Position numbers and translations under genes: made by a program. Shown piece by piece: positions 43,533 through 52,831 of a stretch of DNA of 64,000 nt. Below the pieces are notes generated by a model. That model ran no database searches. It was not told where the DNA came from and saw only the letters and a list, made by a program, of their open reading frames with translations. This DNA is from Helicobacter magdeburgensis (GTDB lineage Bacteria > Campylobacterota > Campylobacteria > Campylobacterales > Helicobacteraceae): positions 150,177-214,176 of the forward strand of contig NZ_JRPE02000002.1 of NCBI RefSeq assembly GCF_000765825.2, given 5' to 3'. Each line of letters starts with the position of its first letter. The first letter of the stretch is position 1.

Positions 43533-44105
43533 ATGCAAAAACTTTTTCATATTTTAGAGCAAATGGGCAATAAACGCACATATCAACACGGCGAGATTTT
43601 ATTCCTGCAAGGTGCTATGCCTACGCATTTATACCTACTTCTTAGCGGCAAAGTGCGACTTTATAAGACAAAAGAGCATATCTCAAGCACACAGCTAACG
43701 CTACATACGCTTTCATCTCCGCAATTCATCGCTGAAATGCCCTTTTTTATGCAAAGCCCCTACCCAGCAAATGCGGAATGTGCCTCAATATGCGAGATTA
43801 TCACTATAAGCCACGAGAGTTTCCATACGCATTGTTTGGGGAATAGCGAGATTTGTTTGCTTTTTATCACTTCATTATGTAAAAAGATAGAGATTTTAGA
43901 ATCTCACATTGCCCTGCAAAACCAAAGTTTGCAAGAAAAAGTCCTAAGCTATCTCTCACACAACAAAGACAGCCTCCATACACTCACCCAACGACACATT
44001 GCAAACGCCCTAAATATCGCACCAGAATCCCTATCCCGCACACTTAAATCCCTAAAGACACAGGGCATACTCACCACGCATAAGGGTAAGGTTACACTAC
44101 TCTAA
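43533..44105 (+). CDS. Crp/Fnr family transcription regulator (NssR-like)
   Basis: 190 residues: a cyclic-nucleotide-type beta-roll (GEILFLQGAMPTHLYLLLSG, FIAEMPFFMQSPYPANAECA) and a C-terminal helix-turn-helix (LTQRHIANALNIAPESLSRT, then LKSLKTQGILTTHKGKV). No FNR-type N-terminal cysteine cluster is seen, so it is not an oxygen-sensing FeS protein; its signal is unknown. I chose ATG 43533 behind AAAGGA; an in-frame ATG at 43500 would lie within the box. The divergent position next to a truncated haemoglobin resembles NssR control in Campylobacter. It could also be the regulator for the nap and nrf boxes. Confidence 0.8.
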   Translation: MQKLFHILEQMGNKRTYQHGEILFLQGAMPTHLYLLLSGKVRLYKTKEHISSTQLTLHTLSSPQFIAEMPFFMQSPYPANAECASICEIITISHESFHTHCLGNSEICLLFITSLCKKIEILESHIALQNQSLQEKVLSYLSHNKDSLHTLTQRHIANALNIAPESLSRTLKSLKTQGILTTHKGKVTLL

Positions 44106-44167
44106 TAAAATATAAATCTTAAATAAAACTTTTTTGCGTAAAGGTGTAGAATCTATGGCTTTAGATT

Positions 44168-45613
44168 CTACACAAGAGCTTTGGTTGTAGAATCCTTAAA
44201 CACCCCATAGCGATACTCATACAGCACCACGCCCACCACCACAACGCTTGAACACACAAGCGAAAGCGGATAAGACGCCCACACACCAGCCACTCCATAC
44301 AAATGCGATAATACAAAAAGCAAAGGAATAATAAAAATGAGATTATAAGAAAGTGTAATGACAAATGAGCTTCTAGGGCGTTGAATAGACTGAAAAAATA
44401 TAGAACTCACAATATTTAGCCCAAGGAAAATATATCCCACATAATACACCTTCATCGCTTCAAGCGTAGGCTCTAAAATCCCCTCCTGTCCGCTTTTCAA
44501 AAATAACTTTACAAGATAAGAATCTGTCAATAAAAACACCACATACACCAAGATTCCAATCAATGTAGCAAAGCCCACGCCAAAGGCATAAACCTGCTTG
44601 ACACGCCCCATTTGCTTTGCCCCATAGTTATAGCTCGCCACAGGCTGCACCCCTTGCGCACAAGAGAGCAAAATCGTAAAGCACACCACGCCCACATACA
44701 TCACAATGCTATAAATCGCCAAATAGCTTACTTTCACACTTTCATTCACCGCAAGGGATACAAGCGTATGATTAAACATCACAATAACCACCGCTACGCT
44801 AAGTTCGGATATACTTTGTGGGATTCCATTTTTTGCTGAAGCTAACACAGCATTAAAGCTAAAGCGTTTTACAAGATAGATTCGCCCCTTTTTTCTCACA
44901 AAATGCGTTAAAAGTATGCCCATACCAAGCCCGTGTCCCAAAGCTGTCGCCAGAGCTGAACCAAACATACCCCATTCCCACATAAAAAGAAAAATATAAT
45001 TTAAAATGATATTTGAAACCGAGCCGATAATCATCGCCATCATCGCAAGGATAGGTCGTTTATCATTAATCACAAATGCATCAAGCAATGGGTGCAGGAT
45101 AATAATTGCCGCACTTAGAAAAATAACCTGCAAATATTCCACAACATAATCTAATACATCTCCACTCGCCCCAAGAGCAATGCCCACCTCCCTTGCATAC
45201 ACAAAGAGCAAGATTCCAATACACACAGAACTGATTAACGCAAAATAAAAAACAGAGCTAAACATTAGTCTAGCACGATGATCCTGCCCCTTGCCTAAAA
45301 AATACGCCGCAATAGCCGCCGCCCCCATACCAAAAAGCAACTCAAAAGCAATCAACACAGGAAACACAGGCCAACATAGCCCAATAGCCGCCAAAGCATC
45401 TTCACCCAGCTTTTTACCCACAAAGATTCCATCAATAGTAGAATATGTGGAGAGAGCCAACATCGCACAGAGATTTGGGATAAAAAAGTAGAAAAAAAGC
45501 TTGTAAATAGAATCATTACGCATATCTACTTTTTCATTTGTGCCTGAATCCTTTGAATTTAAATCGTTGGGATTAGCATTATTTTGGTTTAAATCCACAC
45601 TTGCTACGCTCAT
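44168..45613 (-). CDS. MATE family multidrug efflux protein
   Basis: 481 residues with about twelve transmembrane helices in two halves. Motifs YSTIDGIFVGKKLGEDALAA and ALGHGLGMGILLTHF are typical of the MatE family (DinF/NorM-like). It exchanges Na+ or H+ for cationic drugs in characterised members; the substrate here is unknown. It starts 15 bases downstream of the kdsB stop on the same strand, so cotranscription is likely. Confidence 0.9.
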   Translation of the reverse strand: MSVASVDLNQNNANPNDLNSKDSGTNEKVDMRNDSIYKLFFYFFIPNLCAMLALSTYSTIDGIFVGKKLGEDALAAIGLCWPVFPVLIAFELLFGMGAAAIAAYFLGKGQDHRARLMFSSVFYFALISSVCIGILLFVYAREVGIALGASGDVLDYVVEYLQVIFLSAAIIILHPLLDAFVINDKRPILAMMAMIIGSVSNIILNYIFLFMWEWGMFGSALATALGHGLGMGILLTHFVRKKGRIYLVKRFSFNAVLASAKNGIPQSISELSVAVVIVMFNHTLVSLAVNESVKVSYLAIYSIVMYVGVVCFTILLSCAQGVQPVASYNYGAKQMGRVKQVYAFGVGFATLIGILVYVVFLLTDSYLVKLFLKSGQEGILEPTLEAMKVYYVGYIFLGLNIVSSIFFQSIQRPRSSFVITLSYNLIFIIPLLFVLSHLYGVAGVWASYPLSLVCSSVVVVGVVLYEYRYGVFKDSTTKALV

Positions 45614-45628
45614 TTTTGCCCTTAGTTA

Positions 45629-46357
45629 TCACTCATTATGTGCCAAATATTGCAATGCTTTTTTATAGTCTTCAAGCGTGTCAATCCCCACGCTTTGTGT
45701 CTCTACAACCGCCATTGCAATGCTTTTTTTATGATATATCGCACGAAGTTGCTCTAGCTTTTCTATCTCTTCTAGCGGACTTTTTGACAGGGAGCAAAAC
45801 TCCTCTAAAGTCTTAGCAAAAAACCCATAAAGCCCTAAATGCCCTAAATATGGCGTATTTTGCAACGCTTCACACGCCCCATCTCTACAAAATGGGATAG
45901 GAGAGCGAGAGAAGTAAATCGCCTCATCTTTAGCATTACACACGACTTTGACAAGATTTGAATCTGTAATTTGCTTTTCATCAATCACCTTGGCAAGACT
46001 TGCCATAAAGGGTTGTTTTTCTTTCATTAGATTCTGCAATGTCCTAATCACGCTGTGTTCTAAAAATGGCTCATCTGCCTGAACATTTATCACTATCTCA
46101 TCTTTTGCCACGCCTAGCTTTTTTACCGCTTCTGCACATCTGTCTGTGCCACTAGTATGCTCTTTGCTTGTTAGCACACAAGGGATATTATGCTTTTTAC
46201 ACGCAGATTCTATTTGCTCATCATCACAAGCTACAACCACTTCATCAACCGCCCCCGCGTTTAATGCTGTCCGCACCACCATAGGCAGCCCACCCAAATC
46301 ACAAAGCACCTTTTGCGGAAAACGCGTAGATTCTAATCGTGCCGGAATGACAATCAT
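45629..46357 (-). CDS. kdsB: 3-deoxy-manno-octulosonate cytidylyltransferase (CMP-KDO synthetase)
   Basis: Activates KDO for LPS core. 242 residues: MIVIPARLESTRFPQKVLCD (nucleotide-binding start), CVLTSKEHTSGTDRCAEAV, VINVQADEPFLEH and HLGLYGFFAKTLEEF. I chose ATG 46357 behind AGGAGGG; the frame stays open upstream but the family starts here. Confidence 0.96.
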   Translation of the reverse strand: MIVIPARLESTRFPQKVLCDLGGLPMVVRTALNAGAVDEVVVACDDEQIESACKKHNIPCVLTSKEHTSGTDRCAEAVKKLGVAKDEIVINVQADEPFLEHSVIRTLQNLMKEKQPFMASLAKVIDEKQITDSNLVKVVCNAKDEAIYFSRSPIPFCRDGACEALQNTPYLGHLGLYGFFAKTLEEFCSLSKSPLEEIEKLEQLRAIYHKKSIAMAVVETQSVGIDTLEDYKKALQYLAHNE

Positions 46358-46512
46358 CTCTAACCCTCCTTTATATCTTACAAAAAACTCATATCGTTTG
46401 AAAAACATATTAGCTATCTCATAAATTTCTAAATACTAGTGGCGGATTCTATCACAAAGCCTTTAATAGGTTTATCATTTATTGCACCACCCTCGATATT
46501 TATGCATCTTTG

Positions 46513-47721
46513 TTATGCAAAATCCCTAAAGAGTTTGCCCACATCAACGCCACATATCACTTTATCCGCACATCTATCATAAATCCCCTTTGCACCATTT
46601 ACCAAATCATCGCTTGAAATGCCGTGGCTTATGGAAATCTTTGCTTCTAAATATGCGCTTAAGTTATCAAAAATCTTTAGAAACTCGCCATACACGCCAT
46701 TAAACTCATCTCTATTATAAGTCTGCATTAGGCTTTCACTATCAGCGGTATAGCAAAAATGCTCTATCTTATAGCGATTGCTAAACTCATTTTGCGTAAA
46801 ATAGCTTATATCTTCTTGTATATTTGGCGGCACAATGGCTAGAATCTTCTCATTCACCGCTTCTTCTTCTATCTTTTTAATAAACTCATCAAGCCCCTTC
46901 ACACTTCGCTTAATAGGCGAGATAATATCACGCGTTAGAATCTCTGGCAAATCGTGGAATAATCCGCACAAAAAGTGATTAATCCGCATTTGCTTACAAC
47001 AGCCTATATCAAAGCTTACTAGATACGCACTCAACGCCACGATAAGCGTATGCCCTAGCACAGAAGTCGCTGGGATTCTAGGCGTTTGACTCCATCGCTT
47101 TTGGAATCGTAGCTGTCCAAACATCGTTACAAGCTCTCTTACATTTTCATAGAGCATAATCTGCTGCATACCCGCTAGATGATAATGCTCCTCCACTTGC
47201 TTATTAATGATATTGCGGATATTTTGGACATCATACATATAGGGATTAAAATGATAAATAATATCAAACTCCCATTTAGACGCATAGTAGTGAGAAGCTT
47301 TTAGAATCTGCCCTTCAATATTGCTTTTATTACTTGTGAGATATTCTCTCATTTGTGGGAAAAACTCATACATACTCAGTTCAGATTCTAGCTGATTGCA
47401 GACAAAATTCACAAGCTCCTTATTATGATGGGCTTGGAGCTTGTGAAACACAGGGGGTTTAATGTCCGTTAGCACAATGCGTTCAAAAAACTCAAAGCAA
47501 AACTGCAAAATCAACGCCTCCCAATCTATACGCACCCCACGCACATACTCTTCATACTTTGCCAAAAGATAAGCAATAACGATTTTATGGGCTTGTTTAT
47601 CAAGCTCTACAAACTCCACAGGCGTGGCGTGGTCATTCCATCGGCGAATACTTGCTGCGACAAAAATCTTTTTTAATAGCTCCGGGCTTAATCTTGGGGG
47701 CTTTGGCATATCACAAGACAT
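46513..47721 (-). CDS. HD-domain hydrolase
   Basis: 402 residues with an HD phosphohydrolase core in the middle: VLGHTLIVALSAYLVSFDIG (first His), HFLCGLFHDLPEILTRDIIS (HD pair) and a later Asp near AVNEKILA. It resembles YfbR/HDDC-type 5'-nucleotidases extended by a large N-terminal helical region. Annotated in related genomes as HD domain protein; the substrate is unknown. The flanking spacers at 46409-46512 and 47722-47847 hold no further genes that I can see. Confidence 0.75.
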   Translation of the reverse strand: MSCDMPKPPRLSPELLKKIFVAASIRRWNDHATPVEFVELDKQAHKIVIAYLLAKYEEYVRGVRIDWEALILQFCFEFFERIVLTDIKPPVFHKLQAHHNKELVNFVCNQLESELSMYEFFPQMREYLTSNKSNIEGQILKASHYYASKWEFDIIYHFNPYMYDVQNIRNIINKQVEEHYHLAGMQQIMLYENVRELVTMFGQLRFQKRWSQTPRIPATSVLGHTLIVALSAYLVSFDIGCCKQMRINHFLCGLFHDLPEILTRDIISPIKRSVKGLDEFIKKIEEEAVNEKILAIVPPNIQEDISYFTQNEFSNRYKIEHFCYTADSESLMQTYNRDEFNGVYGEFLKIFDNLSAYLEAKISISHGISSDDLVNGAKGIYDRCADKVICGVDVGKLFRDFA

Positions 47722-47847
47722 AAACGCTCCTTAATTTTTAGAATCTAGCCTATTTAGAATCACTAGATTCTATACTATTTTCTGTAAATCCCACGCAAAA
47801 TGGTATTAAAAATGCTTGATAAATCCAAAAAATCAAGGAGTCCTAAT

Positions 47848-48033
47848 ATGAATCTTAAAAGCAATGTAAAAGTAGTAATTTGTGCGTTAATGGTGGCTAT
47901 TGCCTTAAGTGCGTGTAGTAGCAAAAAGCAGCCGGTGGGGAACTTTCAAAGTGTGGAATGCCGCACGATTTGCTCTAATGGAGCTTGCACACAGCAATGT
48001 GTTGGTGCTAGTGGGGATTATTACGCAAAATAA
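47848..48033 (+). CDS. Small cysteine-rich lipoprotein
   Basis: 61 residues: signal peptide with lipobox (VAIALSAC, Cys about 23) then a short mature part with four cysteines in the spacing C-x3-C-x4-C-x3-C (CRTICSNGACTQQC), likely two disulphides. ATG 47848 follows AAGGAGTCC. The stop is three bases before the FUSC gene start, so the two are coupled. The function is unknown. Confidence 0.6.
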   Translation: MNLKSNVKVVICALMVAIALSACSSKKQPVGNFQSVECRTICSNGACTQQCVGASGDYYAK

Positions 48034-48035
48034 TT

Positions 48036-50024
48036 ATGCTAAAAGCCTTGCATAATCTCATTTTTAGACGCTTTATTTATGTCTATGATGCGGGATATTT
48101 TGGACTTATTTATTCTATAAAGGCGATGATTGCCCTAAGCATTAGCGGGGCGATTTGCTATGTTTCACTCGGTGCAGATGTGCTTATCTGGGCTGTGATG
48201 ATGGCAATGTATGTATTTTTTTTGAATGGCTTTAAAAGCAATAAAGATATGGATTGGAAATATCTTGTGCTTTTTGTGGGCTTTGTGTGTGGGCTTATGC
48301 CCATTTTTGGCATACTAGATGAAAGCTTGTGGCTAATTCTGCTTTCTTCCTTTTTTGCCTTTAGCATAGGGGTGAGTGAAGTCTATGATAGCGACTTGCC
48401 AAAAGTGCTGAATCTTGTTTTAGTCAGTGCATTAGTGGCGGTTATCTATGTAAGCTCACACCCAAATGTGCCTTTGTGGCACAGCATTTTAGCAGCTTTC
48501 ATCGGCGGAAGCGTGAGTATATTTGTGAGACTTTTTGTGTCTTTTGGGGAGTATGGACGCTTTATTCAAGTGCAGTTCGCCCTTATCCTTATCTACTTAT
48601 CAAGTATGAGTAAATCACTTGGGAGTAAGGACTATGCGTTATTTCAATCTACATTTATTAATCATCTGCCTTTATTGAAAAGTAAGCTCACCTCACAATC
48701 AGCTAAAATCAAAGATACACATTCTATCAAAAATCACAAACGCGCCCTATTTTATCTCTACAAGCTTGAATCTATCTGCTACACGCTTGATATACTGCAC
48801 GATTATTTTAAGATTCACAATTCTGCCCTGCTTCAATCTTTGCGTGATGAGATTACACAGAATCTAGGGGAGCTTAAGCTTATCTTTTTTGGGAAAAAGC
48901 CAAATATCAGTAAAACTTCATTCCTTGAAGCCCACAAGGTGATACAAGATTCTCATTTTCTTAACGCCCTAAAGATTTTTTACTCAAAGATAGAATCTTT
49001 CACACGCCTTTCATCACTGCAATCTCAAGCCTTTGTAGAAAATCCCAAAGCAAAAACGCTAAAAAGTATGTATAAAGAGCTTCAAACAAATCCCTTGCCT
49101 TTTTTCTATGGTATTACTTATGCAAGTGCGATGAGTATTGCGATGTTTATCGCACAATTTTTTCATATCAATCACGGGGCTTGGATTGCCCTTGGGGTGA
49201 TGACTATGATGAATCAAAATATAGATACGATTAAAACTTTGGGTAAAGATTCTATCCTTGGGAGTTTTATGGGGCTTGTGCTGGGGGTAATTCTAGTGCT
49301 TTTTGGCTTTGGACACACTTGGCTCTATGTGATTTTTATACTCAATCTTTTTTTAGTGATTTATTTTAAATCCTATCCTTTTATGCTTTGGTCTTTGGTG
49401 CTTATGCTTGAGCTTGTGCTGATGTTTGCTTTCGTAGATGATAATTTTATTGAGCTTATTTTGTATCGGTTTGGCGATATTTTATTTGGATTTCTTATCG
49501 CCTTTTTGACTGCTAAAATTATCTATCCGCGATATAGCGCTGATGAGTTTATCCCTAAGCTTAAAAGCACCCTGCAAAGCCTAGCCACACTCACACTTGA
49601 TTTAGAGCAGGATAAGCAGCACATTTTGCAGGAACAAAATCAGCTTATACGCAGTTTTGATGATCTTTCACTCCTTATTTACAAAAATAAAGACAACAAC
49701 AAACGCTATCCTGCCACTATTTTACAGCAATTTGATAGCTTACAGGAACATTTTTTAAACCTTAAAAATCTTAGCATTATTTTGTGTGAGAAGATTCAGG
49801 CTATACCACAGGAAAACACCCTGCTTTTAAAAAATGACTTAAAAGCCCTGCGTGTGCGGTATGAAATGCTTTGTGCCTTGCTAGATTCTAAGCCATATTA
49901 TTTTAGCACTGATGAAGATGAGCAATTTTTGCTAAAAGATACGCAGGTTTATCCTACAATTTTAGCCATTTTTGAATCCCAAAATCATATTTATGAGTTT
50001 TTACACATTGTGGTAAAAAAATAA
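48036..50024 (+). CDS. FUSC-family inner-membrane transporter
   Basis: 662 residues in two membrane blocks: an N-terminal set of about six helices ([20 protein letters not shown]), a cytoplasmic helical linker (residues about 200-345), and a second block with [20 protein letters not shown] and [19 protein letters not shown], then a C-terminal helical domain. This two-block arrangement matches YccS/FUSC and aromatic-acid exporter proteins. The substrate is unknown. Confidence 0.8.
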   Translation: MLKALHNLIFRRFIYVYDAGYFGLIYSIKAMIALSISGAICYVSLGADVLIWAVMMAMYVFFLNGFKSNKDMDWKYLVLFVGFVCGLMPIFGILDESLWLILLSSFFAFSIGVSEVYDSDLPKVLNLVLVSALVAVIYVSSHPNVPLWHSILAAFIGGSVSIFVRLFVSFGEYGRFIQVQFALILIYLSSMSKSLGSKDYALFQSTFINHLPLLKSKLTSQSAKIKDTHSIKNHKRALFYLYKLESICYTLDILHDYFKIHNSALLQSLRDEITQNLGELKLIFFGKKPNISKTSFLEAHKVIQDSHFLNALKIFYSKIESFTRLSSLQSQAFVENPKAKTLKSMYKELQTNPLPFFYGITYASAMSIAMFIAQFFHINHGAWIALGVMTMMNQNIDTIKTLGKDSILGSFMGLVLGVILVLFGFGHTWLYVIFILNLFLVIYFKSYPFMLWSLVLMLELVLMFAFVDDNFIELILYRFGDILFGFLIAFLTAKIIYPRYSADEFIPKLKSTLQSLATLTLDLEQDKQHILQEQNQLIRSFDDLSLLIYKNKDNNKRYPATILQQFDSLQEHFLNLKNLSIILCEKIQAIPQENTLLLKNDLKALRVRYEMLCALLDSKPYYFSTDEDEQFLLKDTQVYPTILAIFESQNHIYEFLHIVVKK

Positions 50025-50050
50025 TGATTTAAGTCAAACTTTCCTACAAT
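50025..50050 (+). promoter_or_regulatory. Promoter region of gmd with possible FNR-like element
   Basis: TACAAT at 50045-50050 is a plausible -10. Just before it, ATGATTTAAGTCAA (50024-50037) matches the FNR consensus at eight of ten defined positions, which may be chance. Confidence 0.3.
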
Positions 50051-50100
50051 ATGCGACATTTTTGACGCAACATTTGCGATATTTACACAAAAGGAGTGCT

Positions 50101-51210
50101 ATGAAAAGAGCATTAATCACAGGCATCACAGGGCAAGATGGAGCATACTTGGCAGAGTTTTTACTCAAAAAAGGCTATGAGGTGCACGGCATCAAACGCC
50201 GAAGCTCACTTTTTAACACCGATAGGATAGACCACCTTTACCAAGACCCACACATTGATAATCGTAACTTTTTCTTACACTATGGGGATTTGACAGATTC
50301 TATGAATCTTACACGCATTATTGCTGATACAAAGCCTGATGAGATTTATAATCTCGCGGCAATGAGCCACGTAGCTGTGAGCTTTGAGACACCAGAATAC
50401 ACCGCTAATGCCGATGGCATAGGCACACTTAGAATCTTAGAAGCGGTGAGACTACTTGGACTAGTAGAAAAAAGCAAAATCTATCAAGCCTCCACAAGTG
50501 AGCTTTATGGGCTAGTGCAGGAGATTCCACAAAGTGAGAAAACGCCCTTTTATCCCCGCTCCCCCTATGCGTGTGCGAAGCTCTATGCGTATTGGATAAC
50601 GGTAAATTACAGAGAGGCATATAATATTTTTGCGAGTAATGGAATCTTATTTAACCACGAAAGCCCCATACGAGGGGAGACCTTTGTAACGCGAAAAATC
50701 ACTCGTGCGGTAGCAAAAATCGCCTTAGGACTGCAAGATAAGCTGTATTTAGGGAATCTCTCTGCCAAACGCGATTGGGGGCACGCCAAGGACTATGTCC
50801 GTATGATGTGGATGATTTTACAAGCGAGTAAGGCTGAAGATTGGGTTATTGCCACAGGCGTTACCACCGAAGTAAGAGACTTTGTCAAAATGGCATTTAA
50901 TGAGCTGGGCATTGAGATAGAGTTTAGGGGTGAAGGTGTGAATGAAAAGGGCTATATCAAGGCTTGTAATGGGGAGTTCAAACTTGAGCTTGGCAAGGAA
51001 GTAGTGTGTGTGGATGAGCGCTACTTCCGCCCAACCGAAGTGGATCTACTCATCGGCGATGCGAGTAAGGCGAGAGAGAAGCTAGGGTGGATTCCAGAAT
51101 ATGACTTAAACGCCCTTGTGAAAGATATGATGCAGAGTGATTTGAAGCTTATGCAAAAGGATAAATACCTAAAAGATGGCGGCTATAAGATTCTAAGCTA
51201 TTTTGAGTAA
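50101..51210 (+). CDS. gmd: GDP-mannose 4,6-dehydratase
   Basis: Converts GDP-D-mannose to GDP-4-keto-6-deoxymannose, precursor of GDP-fucose and related sugars. 369 residues: Rossmann [49 protein letters not shown], then [15 protein letters not shown] (catalytic YxxxK) and [22 protein letters not shown] 50101 follows AAAAGGAG. The next enzyme of the fucose route (fcl/gmer) is not adjacent. It probably feeds a fucosylated or deoxyhexose-containing surface glycan. Confidence 0.97.
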   Translation: MKRALITGITGQDGAYLAEFLLKKGYEVHGIKRRSSLFNTDRIDHLYQDPHIDNRNFFLHYGDLTDSMNLTRIIADTKPDEIYNLAAMSHVAVSFETPEYTANADGIGTLRILEAVRLLGLVEKSKIYQASTSELYGLVQEIPQSEKTPFYPRSPYACAKLYAYWITVNYREAYNIFASNGILFNHESPIRGETFVTRKITRAVAKIALGLQDKLYLGNLSAKRDWGHAKDYVRMMWMILQASKAEDWVIATGVTTEVRDFVKMAFNELGIEIEFRGEGVNEKGYIKACNGEFKLELGKEVVCVDERYFRPTEVDLLIGDASKAREKLGWIPEYDLNALVKDMMQSDLKLMQKDKYLKDGGYKILSYFE

Positions 51211-51260
51211 CACATACGCAGAGATGGCTAAAATCTAAATAATAGCGACTATACCCACTC

Positions 51261-51300
51261 TCCGTCATTGCGAGACTTGCCGCAGGGCAAGGCGTGGCAA
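51261..51300 (+). repeat. Dispersed intergenic repeat, second copy
   Basis: CGTCATTGCGAGACTTGCCG followed by CAGGGCAAGG matches, in opposite orientation and with a few differences, the element at about 27760-27810. It overlaps the 3' end of the ABC ATPase remnant. Confidence 0.6.
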
Positions 51301-51622
51301 TGAGCAATTTCTAAGTTTGCCGACTTCTAGCAAATACACCCTTTCACAAAATCGCAGGGCAATGTTTTCATCGTGGGTAATCAACACCACACTCGCCCTA
51401 CTCTCCCCCTGCCACTCACGCAAAAATGCCAATACCTCATCGCATAGCTCATAATCAAGCCCTGATAAACTCTCATCTAAAATTAAGATTCTAGGATTAA
51501 GCAATAAAGCACGGATAAGGCAGATTCTCTGTGCCTCCCCACCGGAAATCATCGCTACACTTTTATCTCCACTATTGCGATACTTCCACGAACAAAATAT
51601 AGCTTCTTTAGCAAAACAAAGT
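51265..51622 (-). pseudogene. Remnant of an ABC transporter ATPase (C-terminal half)
   Basis: The frame reads SGGEAQRICLIRALLLNPR-ILILDESLSGLD (signature motif, Walker B, D-loop) and VVLITHDENIALRFCERV (switch His), but no Walker A: upstream the frame meets TAA near 51622. The residues after EVGKL are translated from the dispersed repeat, so the natural 3' end is lost too. The sequence resembles peptide or nickel importer ATPases (NikE/OppF type). The gap 51623-51820 shows no other coding signal. Confidence 0.75.
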
Positions 51623-51820
51623 TAAGTCTAAAGCTTCTTAAATCAATCTATATTTATTTTGCTTTTTTATCATACAAAGGGCTTTAAGCGTGAAACATCT
51701 CGTATAAATCTCCATTCTTGTTATTGTTTTTTATGAGAGAAAGGAACTTATTTTACTTAAAGGGTAGTGCCGAGGCACAAAAAGCAAACTCCCTGAAAAG
51801 CACCCAAGAGACACTGCAGA

Positions 51821-52831
51821 TTAGCAGATTCTAGGGAGTAGCTCCCCTTGTGGATACTCCACATACCTCCTAGCCCCCCACGCATTAGAGATGATCACCC
51901 GTGCATTTTTGACATTATCCACTTTTTTGCTAATCCGCCCTATCACACACGCGTTTTTGCCAAGGCTATGGGAATGCAACATCTCTAGCACCCTTTCACT
52001 CTCCCCCTGTGGCACAGCCATTACACATACACCCTCATTTGCTAGGCTCAATGGCTCAAGCCCTAGAATCTCACACACCCCCTTCACTTGCGGCAAAATG
52101 GGAATGCCACCCTCATCAATTTCTATCTCCACGCACATAGCCTTAGCCCACTCATTCAGCACCGCTGCTAAGCCCCCCCTTGTCGCATCACGCATACTAT
52201 GAATCTTACATTCCCTTAATCTCTCAAGCATAGGGTAAAGCTGCGCACAATCGCTTTGTAAATCGCTTTGTAAATCTATCTCATTTCTTTGGCAGAAAAT
52301 CACCGCTCCGTGTGTGCCAATCGCCCCACTTACGATAATCTCATCGCCTATGGCTAAATTTTTCACACTATATTCCGCACTCTGAATCTCCCCCACTGCC
52401 GTGGTGTTAATAAATATTTTATCCACACTGCCCTTTGGAGTGACCTTTGTATCCCCTGATAGAATCTTTAGCCCACCCATAAGGGCTTCTTGCTTGATAG
52501 AAACTAAAATCTTTTCTAAAGATTCTATCTCAAAGCCTTCTTCAAGGATTAAGCCAAGTGTGAGATACATAGGCTTTGCCCCACGCATAGCCACATCATT
52601 GCTTGAGCCACACACACTTAGTTTGCCAATATCGCCACCGGGAAAAAAAATCGGGCTAATCACATAACTATCCGTGCTTATGGCTAAGGGCTTTTTGCTG
52701 TCAAATACCCCCGCATCTTCGCCACTATGCACAAGCACCTCGCCCAAAATCTCATATATAATCTCTTCTAAAAGCAGATTAGATTCTAATCCCCCACTGC
52801 CTTGAGAGAGTGTAATTTGTGTTTGTTTCAT
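51821..52831 (-). CDS. hypE: Hydrogenase maturation protein HypE
   Basis: Dehydrates HypF-derived carbamoyl to the cyanide ligand of the NiFe site. 336 residues: GSGGLESNLLLEEII, SGEDAGVFDSKKPLAISTDS, SVCGSSNDVAMRGAKPMYL, MRDATRGGLAAVLNEWA, and the C-terminal GELLPRIC whose Cys carries the thiocarboxamide. I chose ATG 52831 behind AGAGGAC; it overlaps the helicase stop by ATGA. Confidence 0.96.
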   Translation of the reverse strand: MKQTQITLSQGSGGLESNLLLEEIIYEILGEVLVHSGEDAGVFDSKKPLAISTDSYVISPIFFPGGDIGKLSVCGSSNDVAMRGAKPMYLTLGLILEEGFEIESLEKILVSIKQEALMGGLKILSGDTKVTPKGSVDKIFINTTAVGEIQSAEYSVKNLAIGDEIIVSGAIGTHGAVIFCQRNEIDLQSDLQSDCAQLYPMLERLRECKIHSMRDATRGGLAAVLNEWAKAMCVEIEIDEGGIPILPQVKGVCEILGLEPLSLANEGVCVMAVPQGESERVLEMLHSHSLGKNACVIGRISKKVDNVKNARVIISNAWGARRYVEYPQGELLPRIC

